Origin: Edaphochlamys debaryana
Taxonomy: Eukaryota > Chlorophyta > Chlorophyceae > Chlamydomonadales
Assembly: GCA_016858145.1 (NCBI GenBank)
Contig: JAEHOE010000040.1
Span: 434,001-498,000 of the forward strand
Direction: 5' to 3'
Length of the DNA stretch: 64,000 nt
Shown here one piece after another: positions 33,195-44,412 of the stretch (the first letter of the stretch is position 1; every line of letters begins with the position of its first letter). The position numbers and the translations under genes were made by a program. The notes under the pieces were generated by a model that was given only the letters and a program-made list of their open reading frames with translations, did no database searches and was not told the origin of the DNA.

Positions 33195-36100
33195 ATGGAG
33201 CTCGAACTCTTTCGCCAGGATCTAATCCAGACTAGCACATGTGCCGCCGGCACGATGGCGGTGAGGAGGACTACGCGCCTGAGCAGCGGGCACATGCGTG
33301 GGCACAGCTTGACGCGCTGCCGGGGGGCGCTGCGCAGGTGATGCCGCTGACGGAGGAGAAGAAGACGCAGAAGGTCGCAGCGGGCGACCTGTCGGGCGTG
33401 ATTCAGTGCTTCTCCGTCAAGAAGGGGGACTTCCAGGTGGCCTTCAAGACGCTGCCCTCAAAGGAGAACAAGGTGGGGGCCCCTCACCCCCCTGATGACC
33501 CCCTGAATTGGGCCCAGCAGCGCTCAGCAGGGACAGTGTGCACAGGGAAGGGCCCTTGCCGCCAAGGCCCTGAACACGGACGACGCTAGGTCCTCGGAGA
33601 GCGGCCGGGGGCATCGGGAAGGTGTGTGTGTGCCGGCATGCCCCAGCCAGGCTGCACCCCCCCGGGCCCCGCCAAGCGCCGGAGCAGCCCCGTCCGTCCC
33701 ACCCCCAACAGCAGCTGCAGGGGAAGCTCCTGCGGGGTCCCCAGCCCCCGCTCCTGCTCCTTCTACTGCGCTCTAGGGGGGCAGCCCAGCCGACCCCAGC
33801 CAACACCCCCCCACACACACACCCGCCCTTTTGGGCTGGAGTGGTGGCACGTTCGGGGCCACGCGTGGACGGCGCAGGCCAGCGGGCGGTACGGTGCGGA
33901 GTGCAGGCGGCCCAGGCCCAGCCCCTGCCGGTGCGCCAGCAGACGGCCCGGCGAGAGCTGAGCGCAGCTGCCTGGGGCGCAGCTGCCTGGGACGGAGGGG
34001 GGTCGCCTGTGTGTCCCGGGGGTGGGGGGCGCGGCGGGGCCTCGTGCCCTGAGACAGGCGCCTGGAGGGGCGTGGGGGCCCAGAGGGGGGGGGAGCGGGG
34101 CCCTGGCAGAACTTGCCCGGGGTGGGGACGAGGGGTGCGGCAGAGGCACCTCATGCCGGCCTGGCCGCGCAGGGGGAAAGGGAAACGGACGGCACGCTGC
34201 TGGGGGGCCGAGCGGCTGCAGAAGGTCCCCCATCCGCGGCGGACCTACGGACGCATGGGCGCCAGGCAGGGGACCGGGCGGGGCTGGGCACGTCAGGGCC
34301 GTGCAGGCCTCCAGCGGGCCAGGGGCTCACGCCACCTGCGCCACCACCCGGGGGTCTCGATCCCCCCCCGACCGCTGCCCACGCCACCCCCCGTCCCCAG
34401 TCTCTAGCCCAGGCGCTGCGTGCAGCCCCGGGAGCCCCCATGCGACTCCCCACCGCTGCCTTCCCCCCCCCTGCCTTGCCCCGCGCCCCTCACCGCCCGC
34501 CCTCTTCCCCTTACTCCTCTGGCACTTCGGTTTGCCCACTCGTCAACGATCATCCGTTCCCTCCCCCCTCACCCCCAGGTGACCAGCCTGGTCCTGGGCA
34601 AGGGCAAGACGCAGCGAGACAAGATCTTCCTGGCGGCAGGGAGCCAGGTGGGGGGTGGGGGGGGGGCGGTGGGGGGGAGGGGAAGGGAGGGAGGGGTGCC
34701 AGGGCGGGGCCGTTGGGGCTCCGCAAGTGGGGGCCGGGCCGTGTTGTGGGCGAGCAGATTCCGAAAGGGTGAGGAGGAGGACAGTGCCTGGAGCGGTAGG
34801 GTGGGATGGGGTGGGGCGGGTGAGGAAGGGTGGGGGTGACGGGTTGCAGCTGCTAGTGTGGTCAGCGGCGGCATGGGCCGAGTGGCTCGGAGCAGGTCTG
34901 TCTAGGGTCAGGGACCAGGGCACCGCTTCTCTGTTGCTCAGGCCTGCTTCGGTTCCCTTGCAACCCCCCCCCCTCTCCGGCCTCCGACTCCCCCTCCGCC
35001 CCCAGATCAAGGGAGTGAACAAGAAGGGCAAGGAGTTCTTCAGGTTCAACACGCAGGTGGGCAGGGGAACGGGAGGGGAGGGCGGCGCTGGTGGCGGTTA
35101 CAGTCCTGGGGGCGTGGGGGCCAGGGGCCAGAGAGCGGCCTGGAGCTACTCGTCGGCATTGTCAGCGGTGTCAGCCCTCCCCCCACCGCCCACCCGCTTC
35201 ATAACCCGCCCCCCACCCCCACCCATCCACATCCACATCCACACCCACACCCCCTCACCCCCCCCCAGCTCACCGAGACCATCCGGCGCGTGGACATCTT
35301 TGAGAAGAACATATGGTCCGCGGGCGAGTACGTGCACAACCACTTCATCGAGGGCAGGGACAAGGCGCTGTACCTGTGCCCCGACAGAATCAACGACGCA
35401 ACGGTGAGGGGGCGGTGGGGGGAGGTTGGGAGGTGGGGGTTGGAAAGGGGAGTGTTGGCAAAGGGAGGAGGGAGGGAGGGAGGGAGGACTCCCTGCATCC
35501 GCTCCTCCGCGTGCCTCCTCCCCGGCCCGCTCGGCGCAAACATCACCCTCTGCCGCAAAACCCCTCGCCTGAAGCCGCTGCCTACTACCAACCCTCCTCC
35601 CTTCACCAGAGACCCCCTAAACCCCTCAAAACCCCGTAAACCTCCTCCCCCCTCCCCTCGCCCCTCCCCCCTCCCCTCGCCCCTCCCCCCTCCCCTCGCC
35701 CCTCCCCCCTCCCCTCGCCCCTCTCCCCTCCCCTCCCCTCCCCCTCCCCCTCCCCCTCCCACCCCCAGGTTGTCCCCCTGGCCGGCCCCACCGAGCTGTG
35801 GCCGGTGCTGGCCTGCCAGGACCGCTACGTGCGCGTGCTGCGGGGCAGCGCCGTGTGCTACGAGGCGCCCACGCCCGCGGCGCCCGTGAGCCTGCAGTAC
35901 GTGCCGGAGAGCCACGACCCTCAGCACAGGTGGGGGGGAGGGGTAGGAGGGGGGGTCAGTGGGAGGGGAGGGGGGGGTTGAGGGGCTACCGCTTAGGGGA
36001 TCGGAGCGTGGGCCGGAGACGACGTGATACCGGCAGTCATTGTCGCACCCTGCGTCTCCCCCCTCCTCCAACCCAGGTTCCCCCAGGCCAAGGAGGTGCT

Positions 36101-39100
36101 GTACGGCACGGACGTGGGTGAGCACATGGGAGGGGGGAGGGCCCCCTTGAGGAGCAGGAGGAGCACGTGGCGAAAGCCGGCTGAGCGGTCCCTTCTTTCG
36201 ACCCTCCCCCCCACCCCCTCCCACCCCCTCCCTCCCCCCCTCCCCCCCCAGGCACGCTGGTGCAGCTGCTGCTGGAGCCCGAGGCCGCCCGGCAGGGCTT
36301 CACGCTGCCCAACCCCAAGAAGCAGGGCGCGGTGGCGACCGTGTACAGCGGCATCGACTTCACCAAGACGGGCATGAACAACATCGTGGTGGGGCGGGAG
36401 GACGGCGGCGTGGAGGTGCTGGACCTGGAGGAGGCGGGGCAGCTGACGAGCGTGTACAGGTGGGGGGGAGGAGGGCTGGGGAGTGTGGGGGGGGCTGGGG
36501 GGAGGGGGCCAAGAAGGGCAGGGCGGGCGTTGGCGTCCTCTCCCATCAGCAGCTGGTCCCTCTCCAGTCTCCACCGACCCAGGCGGGCCCGCTCATCGAA
36601 TCAACCCCTCCCCTCCACCCCCTTCCCCTCCATCTCATCCCCCCCCAGCGTCAAGCTCACCGAGTCCATCAACGCCCTGGACGGGGGCTTCGTGACGGGG
36701 CTGCTGGCGCAGGAGTTCGTGCTGCACAGCTTCTCGGGGAAGGTGGGGGGCCTAGGGTTTAGGGGTGAGGGTTTAGGGGTTTTGGAGGGGGGGGGAAGGA
36801 GGGGGGGGCCGGCTCCAGCCTGGCCCGCGTCCTCCCTTTGCTGCCTCCTCCCTCCGCCTCCCTTCACGAGTCCCCCTGCCCCCTGCCTCTACCCTCCAAC
36901 CCCATGCCCCCCCCACCCACCCCCACCCCCCCAGATCATCAGCTACGCCCCCCCCGGCGGCGGCCTGCTTGCCCCCCCGCCCGAGGCCCCCAGCCGCGGC
37001 CCCCTGGGTCTGCGCAAGGCCGCCCCGCCCCCCGCCGCCCCGCTGCCGGGCGCCGAGGAGGAGGAGCGGCGGGCCAGCTACGCGCGGCAGATCGAGCGGC
37101 TGAGGCAGGAGATCAGCGCGCTGCGGCAGGAGATAGAGGCGGAGAGGACACGGTGGGGAGGGGGGTTGGGTCGGGTGGGGGTGCGGAGAAGGGCTAAAAG
37201 GGTGTAAGGGAAGGAGAGGGACGGGAGGGTGAGAAAGGGCGGCGGCGGAGGAGCCTGGATGGAAGCGCTGCTTGCCTGGGTGTGGCCTCTTAGCTGCTCC
37301 TCTCGCTCTGCCGACCAACACGCCCTCTGCTCCCTGACACAAACCTGCCCACCCCCACCGTTCCCCCGATCCCTCCCTCCCTCCCCCCCCCCAGGTTCCA
37401 GGCGCGCGGGGGCGACACCGCCCAGCTGGCCATGTCGGCGCCCTTCACCGTGCAGGTGGGGGGGGGGGCAGGTGGGGGGCAGGGGGCCCAGGGGGGGAGG
37501 GGGGCAGGCCGGGGGGGGGGGGGGCAGGGGGTGAAGGGCCGGGGGGGCCAGGGAACCAGGGGTGAGCCGCCGCCCCGTCCGAGCTGCGGGAAGTGCTACC
37601 CGTGCGGCAATGCAGCCACGCCACCCCTGGGAGAAGGACCAGCTCCTGCCCCTTAGTCGGCACCCCACCCTCAGCGAGGACTCAGCCACCCGCCCTCCCC
37701 TCCTCCCCGCCCCCATCCCTCCACCCCCGCCTTCCCGCCATCTCCCTCCACTCTCCCCCCAACCCCCCTCCCCCTCCCCCCTCCCCCCCCCCCAGGACAA
37801 GTGCAAGCTGGAGGCCGACGAGGCCTGCTACGTGCTGACCATCGAGTCCGCGGTGCCCATCTTCACGGTGGCCATTCAGTCCAACGCGGTGCTGCAGATG
37901 CTGGACGTGCCAACGAACGTGGCCATCCTCAGCAGGTGGGGGGGGGAGGGGGGGCAGGAGTGCCTTGATCCTCGGGAGGGATGGCGGTGCGGGCACTGGT
38001 GCGGGTGGCCATCCTCAGCGGGTGGGGGGGGGGGAGGGGCGATCTTGGATGAGTTGGAGGGAAGGGTTGGATGGAGGGGGCAGTGCATGCAGCGCTTCAC
38101 GGGGTCCGCGCCCCCCCTTCCCCCAGGTCGCCCCCCGATGAGTCCAACGGCAACCTCACGCTCGCCACGTACCGGTGGGGGCACGGAGGGTTCGGGCGTG
38201 TTTGGGGGAGGGCTGTGGGCGGTGTGGGCGCTGCGGCTGGGGGGCCGAACGCACGCTGGTGGCACGGGCGCACGGCTACTACCTACGGTGCATCCGCAAC
38301 CCCTTCCTCCCCCCCTCCCAGGTGCCAGGACTCCACCAACCGGCTGGCGGTCAAGTTCAAGGTTTGGGGGGGGGGGTGTAGAGGGGAGCAGGCGCGAGGG
38401 GAGTTCGGTAGAGCAGGGGAGCAGGTCAAGGAGCAAAACTCTTGAGGGCGGCGGACGAGCCCAAGCCCGAGCCCAACGGCGTCGCTTCATGCACTCCCGC
38501 CCACGCCGTGCCCTGCCTCACCCCCTTCCCTTCCCCCACCTCCCCACCCCCTCCACTCCCCCAGGTCCGCGAGGGCCGCCCCTCCTCCCTCTCCGCCTTC
38601 GTCATCCCCGCCATCTCCCCCAAGGCCTGCCTGGTGGTGCGCCACACCATCAAGCCGCTGTGCCTGCACTCGCGCATCACCGCAATGGACGCGGACCGGC
38701 CCACAAACGAGCTGCTCATAACGGGTGGGGGCGGGGTTGGGGGGAAGGGCGGGGAGGAGGGGGGAGATTGGGGGGTTAGAGGGGGAAGCGGGGGCTGCCC
38801 GCTCGCCTCCGAACCTCCTCCCAGCACTGGCGCCTTTGCCGCACCCCACCCCCCACGACAACTCGCCCTTGCGTGTCACCTCCCCCCCCATCCCCCAACA
38901 CCCCCTCCCCAACCCCCTCCCTTCCTACCGCCCCCTCCCAGGCTCCTTCTCCGCGGGCGACGTGCACGGCTGGATCACGGGCGTGCTGCACGACCTGCCC
39001 CCCTCGCTGCCCCCGGGCCAGGACGGGGCCACCTACTACTTCACCAACTCGCTGCTGGGCACACAGCTCATGATCAAGTGGGCCAGGGAGGGAGGGGGGA

Positions 39101-40853
39101 GGGGGAGGGGGTGGGGGGAGGGGGTGTGCGGGAGATGAGAAGGGCGCGTACCGGTAGGCAGAGGAAGGGCGGGGCGGGCCGGGGCGGGAGACACACCAAG
39201 GAGGGGAGAGGCGGAGGCAGGCGGGAAGGCGTCCGTTCGGGGCACGTGGCTGCCGGCCGTACCCCCTCTCCTACAATTACCACCACAACCTTACAGCCGC
39301 CACCACCACCCCTGTCCCCCCCTCCCCCCCCCAGGTACCGCGCCGGCGAGGCCCGCTTCCTGTCCGACCTGGTGTCCACGCTGGGCATCCTGCACGAGCA
39401 CTGCATGCGGGAGGCCACCAACGCCAAGCAGCGGGTCACGGTGGGGAGGAGGGAGGGGAGGAGGGAGGGGAGGAGGCGGGGGCAGGGGCGAGAGGCGGGA
39501 AAAGGGCAGGGGGCACGGGGTGCGTCCGACCGGGAGCGTGCGGGGAGTTCAGACGGTGCGGCTCTGCCCGCGGGCCCCTTCAGCCCCCTGGCAAAGCCGA
39601 GCCCAACCTTATCGCCCCTTGTCCAACTCCACCCCTCTCCCCCGACCCCCCCCCCACCCCTCCCCCCCCTCCCCCCAGGTCTCCTTCAACCCCTCCGCCC
39701 AGTCCCTTCAGCACTCGGTGGCGCTGGTGTGGCCGCAGCTGGAGAAGCAGCGCACGCTCAAGAAGACGTACATGATGCTGGAGGGGCTGCAGGTGGGGGG
39801 GGGAGGGGGGGGAAGGGGGGTTGCAGGGGCAGACGATACCGGCCTCCAGGCGCATGCAGACGTGGTTGCGGTGCGGTAGGGACTCGGCCCACGTGCCTAC
39901 ATGGGGCCCCAAAGTGGTGCACATGCACAGCATGTGGCCAGCCTTGGCCTCGGAGCTGGTCAGGGCCAGCTGTCCTCTGGGCTTCGCCTCGCCCCCTCAC
40001 ACCTTCCCCCTCCCCCCTCGCCCCCCCTCCCCCTCTTTCCCCCCCCAGGAGCTGCGCATGCAGGACGGTGACGTGTCCTACCTGTCCCCCGAGTACCGCT
40101 CCGTGCTGGACCGGGCGGACAAGATCCGCCAGGAGTACAAGGCAGGCCGCGGGGGCGGGGGGTGACGGTTCGTGCGCGGCGCGGGGCCGCGAGACCGCCT
40201 CAGACGGCAGCGCTGTGGGGCCGCTGGTCCCAGCCTTCAGGAAGCCGAACACAGAGAGGACTGGTCCTTCGCCCCAGCTCCGGCGCACCTCCGCCCCAGG
40301 CCCCGCTCACGCCCTCCCCCCCTCCCCCCTCCCCCCCTCCCCCCCCTCCCCCCCCCAGGAGCAGCCCCAGCACCTGGACCACCTGGTGGCGCTCATCAAG
40401 GACCTGTACCTGGACTTCTGCAAGCTCACGGTGGGGGGGGAGGGGAGAGGGGGCAGGAGGGCTGCTGCGCGTTTAACGAGCGCGTGACAAGCTGTTGGCG
40501 GAGCGCAAGGCCGCGCGGGTCGCACCACATCGCCTTCCCCTTTTCCCCCCCTCCTTCCTCGTGCCTCTCCTCATTCTCTCCCCCTCTCCTCACCGCCCGC
40601 CTCCTTTCGCACCCTCTCTCCCTGGTGACTGGGGGCCCGGAGCTGTGCGCGCCCTCGGCACTCGCATTGCATTTGGCTTAAACCCTCTCTCCCCCCTCCC
40701 CACCCCCTCTCCTCACCCCCCTCCCACCCACCCTCCTAAACCCCCCAGGGCGTGGCCACCCCCAAGACCCGGATCCCCGCCCTGGACCAGCTGCTGCTGG
40801 ACCCCGGGTCCTCGCTGGAGGACCTCATGGAGTTCCTCACGGGGCAGAGGTAG
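33195..40853 (+). CDS. BBS7: BBSome subunit BBS7
   Basis: BBS7 is a core subunit of the BBSome, the intraflagellar-transport cargo adaptor in cilia. I placed 21 exons in phase: 33195..33260, 33338..33472, 34579..34647, 35006..35056, 35269..35403, 35769..35929, 36077..36117, 36252..36459, 36649..36742, 36935..37152, 37395..37455, 37796..37935, 38127..38174, 38322..38361, 38565..38724, 38942..39077, 39335..39440, 39679..39792, 40049..40141, 40359..40430 and 40749..40853, for 750 residues (human about 715). The N-terminal beta-propeller blocks are clear: QKVAAGDLSGVIQCFSVKKG, IKGVNKKGKEFFRFNT, VLACQDRYVRVLRGS, EVLYGTDVGTLVQLL. A coiled coil (YARQIERLRQEISALRQEIE) spans about residues 360-395. 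C-terminal appendage blocks include YYFTNSLLGTQLMIKYRAGE and LEDLMEFLTGQR at the stop. The intron after 40141 starts GC. Nearly all introns begin with a G run and end with a C run. Confidence 0.95.
35640..35768. repeat. C-rich microsatellite filling the end of a BBS7 intron
   Basis: Repeats of CCCCTCGCCCCTCCCC and CCCCCT run to the acceptor of exon 35769..35929. The tract may act as an extreme polypyrimidine stretch. Assembly length here should be treated with caution. Confidence 0.7.
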
Positions 40854-41477
40854 CGGGGGGGGAGGGGGGCAAGGGGGCGGGAAAGGAGGGGAGGCAGGGG
40901 GCAAGGAGGGGGGCAAGGGGGGTGGAAGGTGTGTGTGTGTGCGGAGGGATGATGCGGGGCGGGTAGCAGTGGGGGCCGAGGTGCGGGAGCCTGCAGGCGC
41001 AGGCGTGAGCCGGGGCTGCGGCCGGGATGGAGCGGGTCAGCAGGGCTGCATCGCGGATGCCGGGTGTGCTGGGGGCTGTGGGGGGGCAGGGCTGGGGGGC
41101 AGGGCTGTAGGGCCCCACGCGCTGGGCCCTGGGCACGGTGCTCGGCCCGAGGCTTGGAGAGAGCGCCCAGCGGCCTGGGCTCGCGCTGGCTCAGAGGGGT
41201 CTGGGCCCTGGACCCTGGGCGCGGCGTTGAGCCCGAGGCAGAGGAGGAAGCGCCCAGCGGCGGGGGCTCGCAAGGCTCGCGTTGGCCGCTTGGGCAGGCC
41301 ACCGTGCGGGAAGGTGTGTGTGGGGAGAGTTCTAGGGCGGGGGGAAGCTGCGGAGGAAGGAGAGGGAGGAGAACGAGGGCCTGGGTACCGCGAGTGGGCC
41401 TAGGCAGATATCGGGACCGCTCGTAGATGCGGCGTCCGTAGGTGCGCCTACGCGACAAGCCGATCACGAGCAGGCCA

Positions 41478-41482
41478 TGTAA
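41478..41482 (+). terminator. candidate polyadenylation motif of BBS7
   Basis: TGTAA on the plus strand about 625 bases past the BBS7 stop. It is the first such motif after the gene. The UTR between contains a degenerate two-copy repeat near 41130-41280. Confidence 0.5.
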
Positions 41483-41715
41483 TCGAGCATTAAGGCTACA
41501 AACTCTTCACTCTGTCCATGCTGTTTGCAGCCGAACGCGAGGTGTGACCGCCCCGCCCAAAAGTGTTGCAGCAACACCTGTACCGCTACCGTCCTCACCA
41601 GACCCTTGCGACCGCATTCTACATACTCACTACGCAGCCTACAGAGCTTTGATCGCCGCATCGCAGAACTACGCCTCCTGTCGGACTCCTCCGCCCGGAA
41701 CGCGCCGCCCCCAAG

Positions 41716-42294
41716 ATGGCCCAAATCCCAGCCTTTGGGGCTCGCTATCTGCGTAGTGGTCTGAGGGGACCAGCGACGGCGCTCGCTGCGGAGGAGGGCA
41801 TGCAGATAAAGTCCTGTGTCGTGGGCTGTTCTCTCCTCGCGGTCGCCATCGCGGGCAGCATCTCCGGCAGCTTGGTCGGTCAAGTCGTTCGCTGGGACAC
41901 GCCGAAGCGGAAGGAGGTGAGCTGACCGGGCGTCGGTGCGGGGGCTTGGGGGTGGGTGCGCGATGCACGCGATGCACGCCGTCATGCCGCAAAGCATTAC
42001 AGAATGGTGCGCTTCACATGCCGGCAGGGCGCGTCGCGGGCGGGGGCAGAAGGCGGAGGGCGCCCCGGTTAGAGAAATCCGGTTGGAGAGGCTGTTCGGC
42101 GTCCCGGCGCAGCCCCGCCAGGGCTTGCTTTGCGAGCAGCTTGCCATCATCCCCACTAGTGCGTTTCAGTTTCTGCACCTGCGGTCGGGTCACCCTAGCG
42201 CCCAGGCCTCACTCTCTCCGCCCTCTCCCGCTGCCGGCCGCGTCCCCAGGTGCAAGCGGCCGCCGCTGCTGTGAGGACGCCCCAGCCTGCGTAG
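41716..42294 (+). CDS. 81-residue single-pass membrane protein, unknown function
   Basis: Two exons, 41716..41916 and 42250..42294, join in phase 0 with a GTGAGC donor and a CCCCAG acceptor. The product starts MAQIPAFGARYLRSGLRGPA, a basic, acid-free leader that could target mitochondria or plastid. It then has one membrane segment, CVVGCSLLAVAIAGSISGSL, followed by VGQVVRWDTPKRKE and an Ala-rich end. The size, leader and single helix resemble small subunits of respiratory complexes, but no specific family is recognised. BBS7 ends upstream on the same strand, so the 5' UTR would lie in 41500-41715. Confidence 0.6.
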
Positions 42295-43041
42295 CCGGGT
42301 GGCTGCGATATTGTCGCGACGGGGTTTGAGGGCGTGGAGTGTGCGGAGGACAGCGTTGGCGCCTGCCCAGCCACCCCTTGCTCTCGACTACTGGCGCTCT
42401 CGAGGTGCACCCCACCCCCGAGGACTCTAAGCAGCTGAGGAACACGTCCTCAGATCTGGAAGCGGGTCCTAGGGGACCGCAGGGACCGTCATATGCTGTG
42501 GCGCGTGATGCGTGTCGGCTTGTTTGAGCCCCAGTGTCGTGGCTCGACTAAGACTAACTGGAACTGATTGGGATTTGGGGGCTGCACACATGGGGCTTCA
42601 CCAGATGGTGGGAAGACGGGCGCTTAGGTCCCGGTTCTGCCGCTGGGGAGCGCAGAGTCGCAGCCAGGCAAAGCATGTCACAGGTGCTCATCGCATGCAT
42701 GCTCACCATGCTACGCCCCCCACATCTCCCAATCCCCATTTTGGCGTGAGAACTGCGCAGCACGCCCTGCCGGCGTCGTTGCCCCTTTGAGAGGCTGACC
42801 CCATCCCCTTACTCTTCTTTGCTATACCCTTTTGGTAGACAGTTGTGTAGAGACGTTCTATCCGCAGCATTGACGGTGCTGCGTCCAGTTCTTAGGTTCT
42901 AGGGCTGGGATGGCGCGGACGCCCGCCCGTTTGCACTCATCCTAAGTAGCTCATCAGCAGCCCCTTTAGTCGGCTGGGCTAAGTGCAGCGCTGAGTGTGC
43001 GAGTGTCGAGGCCAGTTTATAAATTGTATACGTGACGGGGC

Positions 43042-43046
43042 TGTAA
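43042..43046 (+). terminator. candidate polyadenylation motif of the 81-residue gene
   Basis: TGTAA on the plus strand, about 750 bases after the stop at 42294. The stretch 42295-44412 otherwise holds only 3' UTRs of this gene and of the minus-strand MYND gene. I see no further gene in it. Confidence 0.35.
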
Positions 43047-43589
43047 AGACTGTCTAGGCAAGTCGTGTGTGGTGCCCTTCATGTGGGCTGCTCTCATAAT
43101 GGTTTTGTTAGTCGGCTGGGTCCCTTGCTTGGGCAGGGTGTACGGTTATGGACGCATAAGTTGCGGTGGGCGGAGTTGGCAATGGTGGTATCTGGCTAGA
43201 CTGCTGTTGGATTGGCCGGGATGGTTACTCATGCAACGGGGACCGGACTGGCGAGTGAGGGGCGAACAGGGTTCTCAGCGGTTTAGTGACGACCGTGACC
43301 GGCCGTGAAGCGGCCACTTGGACTAGCAGAGCCAGAGCTGCGTGGCACGTGCTAGAGAGCGAACGGGCCGAAGAGGGGCCCTGGGAGGCACCCACAGATC
43401 TGTGCCTGTAGCGCCGCCTCCTGTCCTGCCTCTCCATTGGGTCCGGGCCGCGGTGTCGCCAAGACTATCGCGATGTTGGGCCGGCATAAATAGCGTTTCT
43501 GCCCCTTGAAACGCGCCTTTCCCCGTACTGCGGGCTGCCAGGACGCCAGGTACGTGCGAACGCCGTAGCCGGACCTGGTGTGTCCTGAG

Positions 43590-43594
43590 TTACA
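43590..43594 (-). terminator. candidate polyadenylation motif of the MYND gene
   Basis: TTACA on the plus strand, TGTAA on the minus strand, about 820 bases past the stop at 44413. Confidence 0.35.
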
Positions 43595-44412
43595 GTCAGT
43601 CTGCCCGAGTTTCAGGGTTTCAACCCCGTTTCACCAGAAGTCAGGCTGCTATTAGGTATCAGACGGCGTACTGGCGTTAGGCACTCTGTATCCGAAAGGT
43701 ATCATGGCTATCAGTGTGGCTGGCTGGACCGCCCATTGCGCCCAAGGCCCATCCCGCCATGCCCCCGCTCGCGTGCTTGGCGTCTGTGCACCCCGCCAAC
43801 CGGCAGCCAGAGCCCTGAACTAGCCGCAGCAGCGCTGCCACGCCTAGCTGCCAGCCTTGCCTGCCCCAGGGGCTTCGCGATGCTTGCATGCGACACCAGT
43901 GTGGTCCGGCCCCCCAGCCCCCTGGCGCCCTTGACAGCTGCTCCCACCCCCACCCCCATCAGCCTCTCCGTGTGTGTGGTGTCCATGCAGCCCGCCACAA
44001 GCATGGTCGTGCCCCCGGGCCGCACTTGCTTTTCGCGTGACTCGTCTCCCGTGTCTCCTTTCCCCCGGGCCGCACGGTCCTGCGTGCTGCGTCCGTGTGG
44101 CCTACCCCCCCAGCCCCCATACACAGCCGTGCATCGGGCCCCTCACGAATGCTCACAGCAGACCTCACCATGACCTCGCTATTAGTCACACCACCATTCG
44201 CCTCGAGCACATGCGGTACCCAAGCTCTGCTCGCTTGAGGCCAGATTGAACTTTACCACCACGGCACCACCACCTCTGCACACCACATTGTCAGTGGCTC
44301 AGAGCAGATGCCGCCGGCTGCCAGTGACGAACGCTGAGCAGCCGAGTCTGGGAGCAGCGCAACTGCGCAAGCCGGGGAGGCGGGACGCAGACTCCAAGGT
44401 CTGGGGTCGCCG

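Noticed and set aside
33473..34578. Open frames up to 261 codons in the first large BBS7 intron
   Set aside because: BBS7 homology runs directly from the exon ending 33472 to the one starting 34579, and the frames have no recognisable content.
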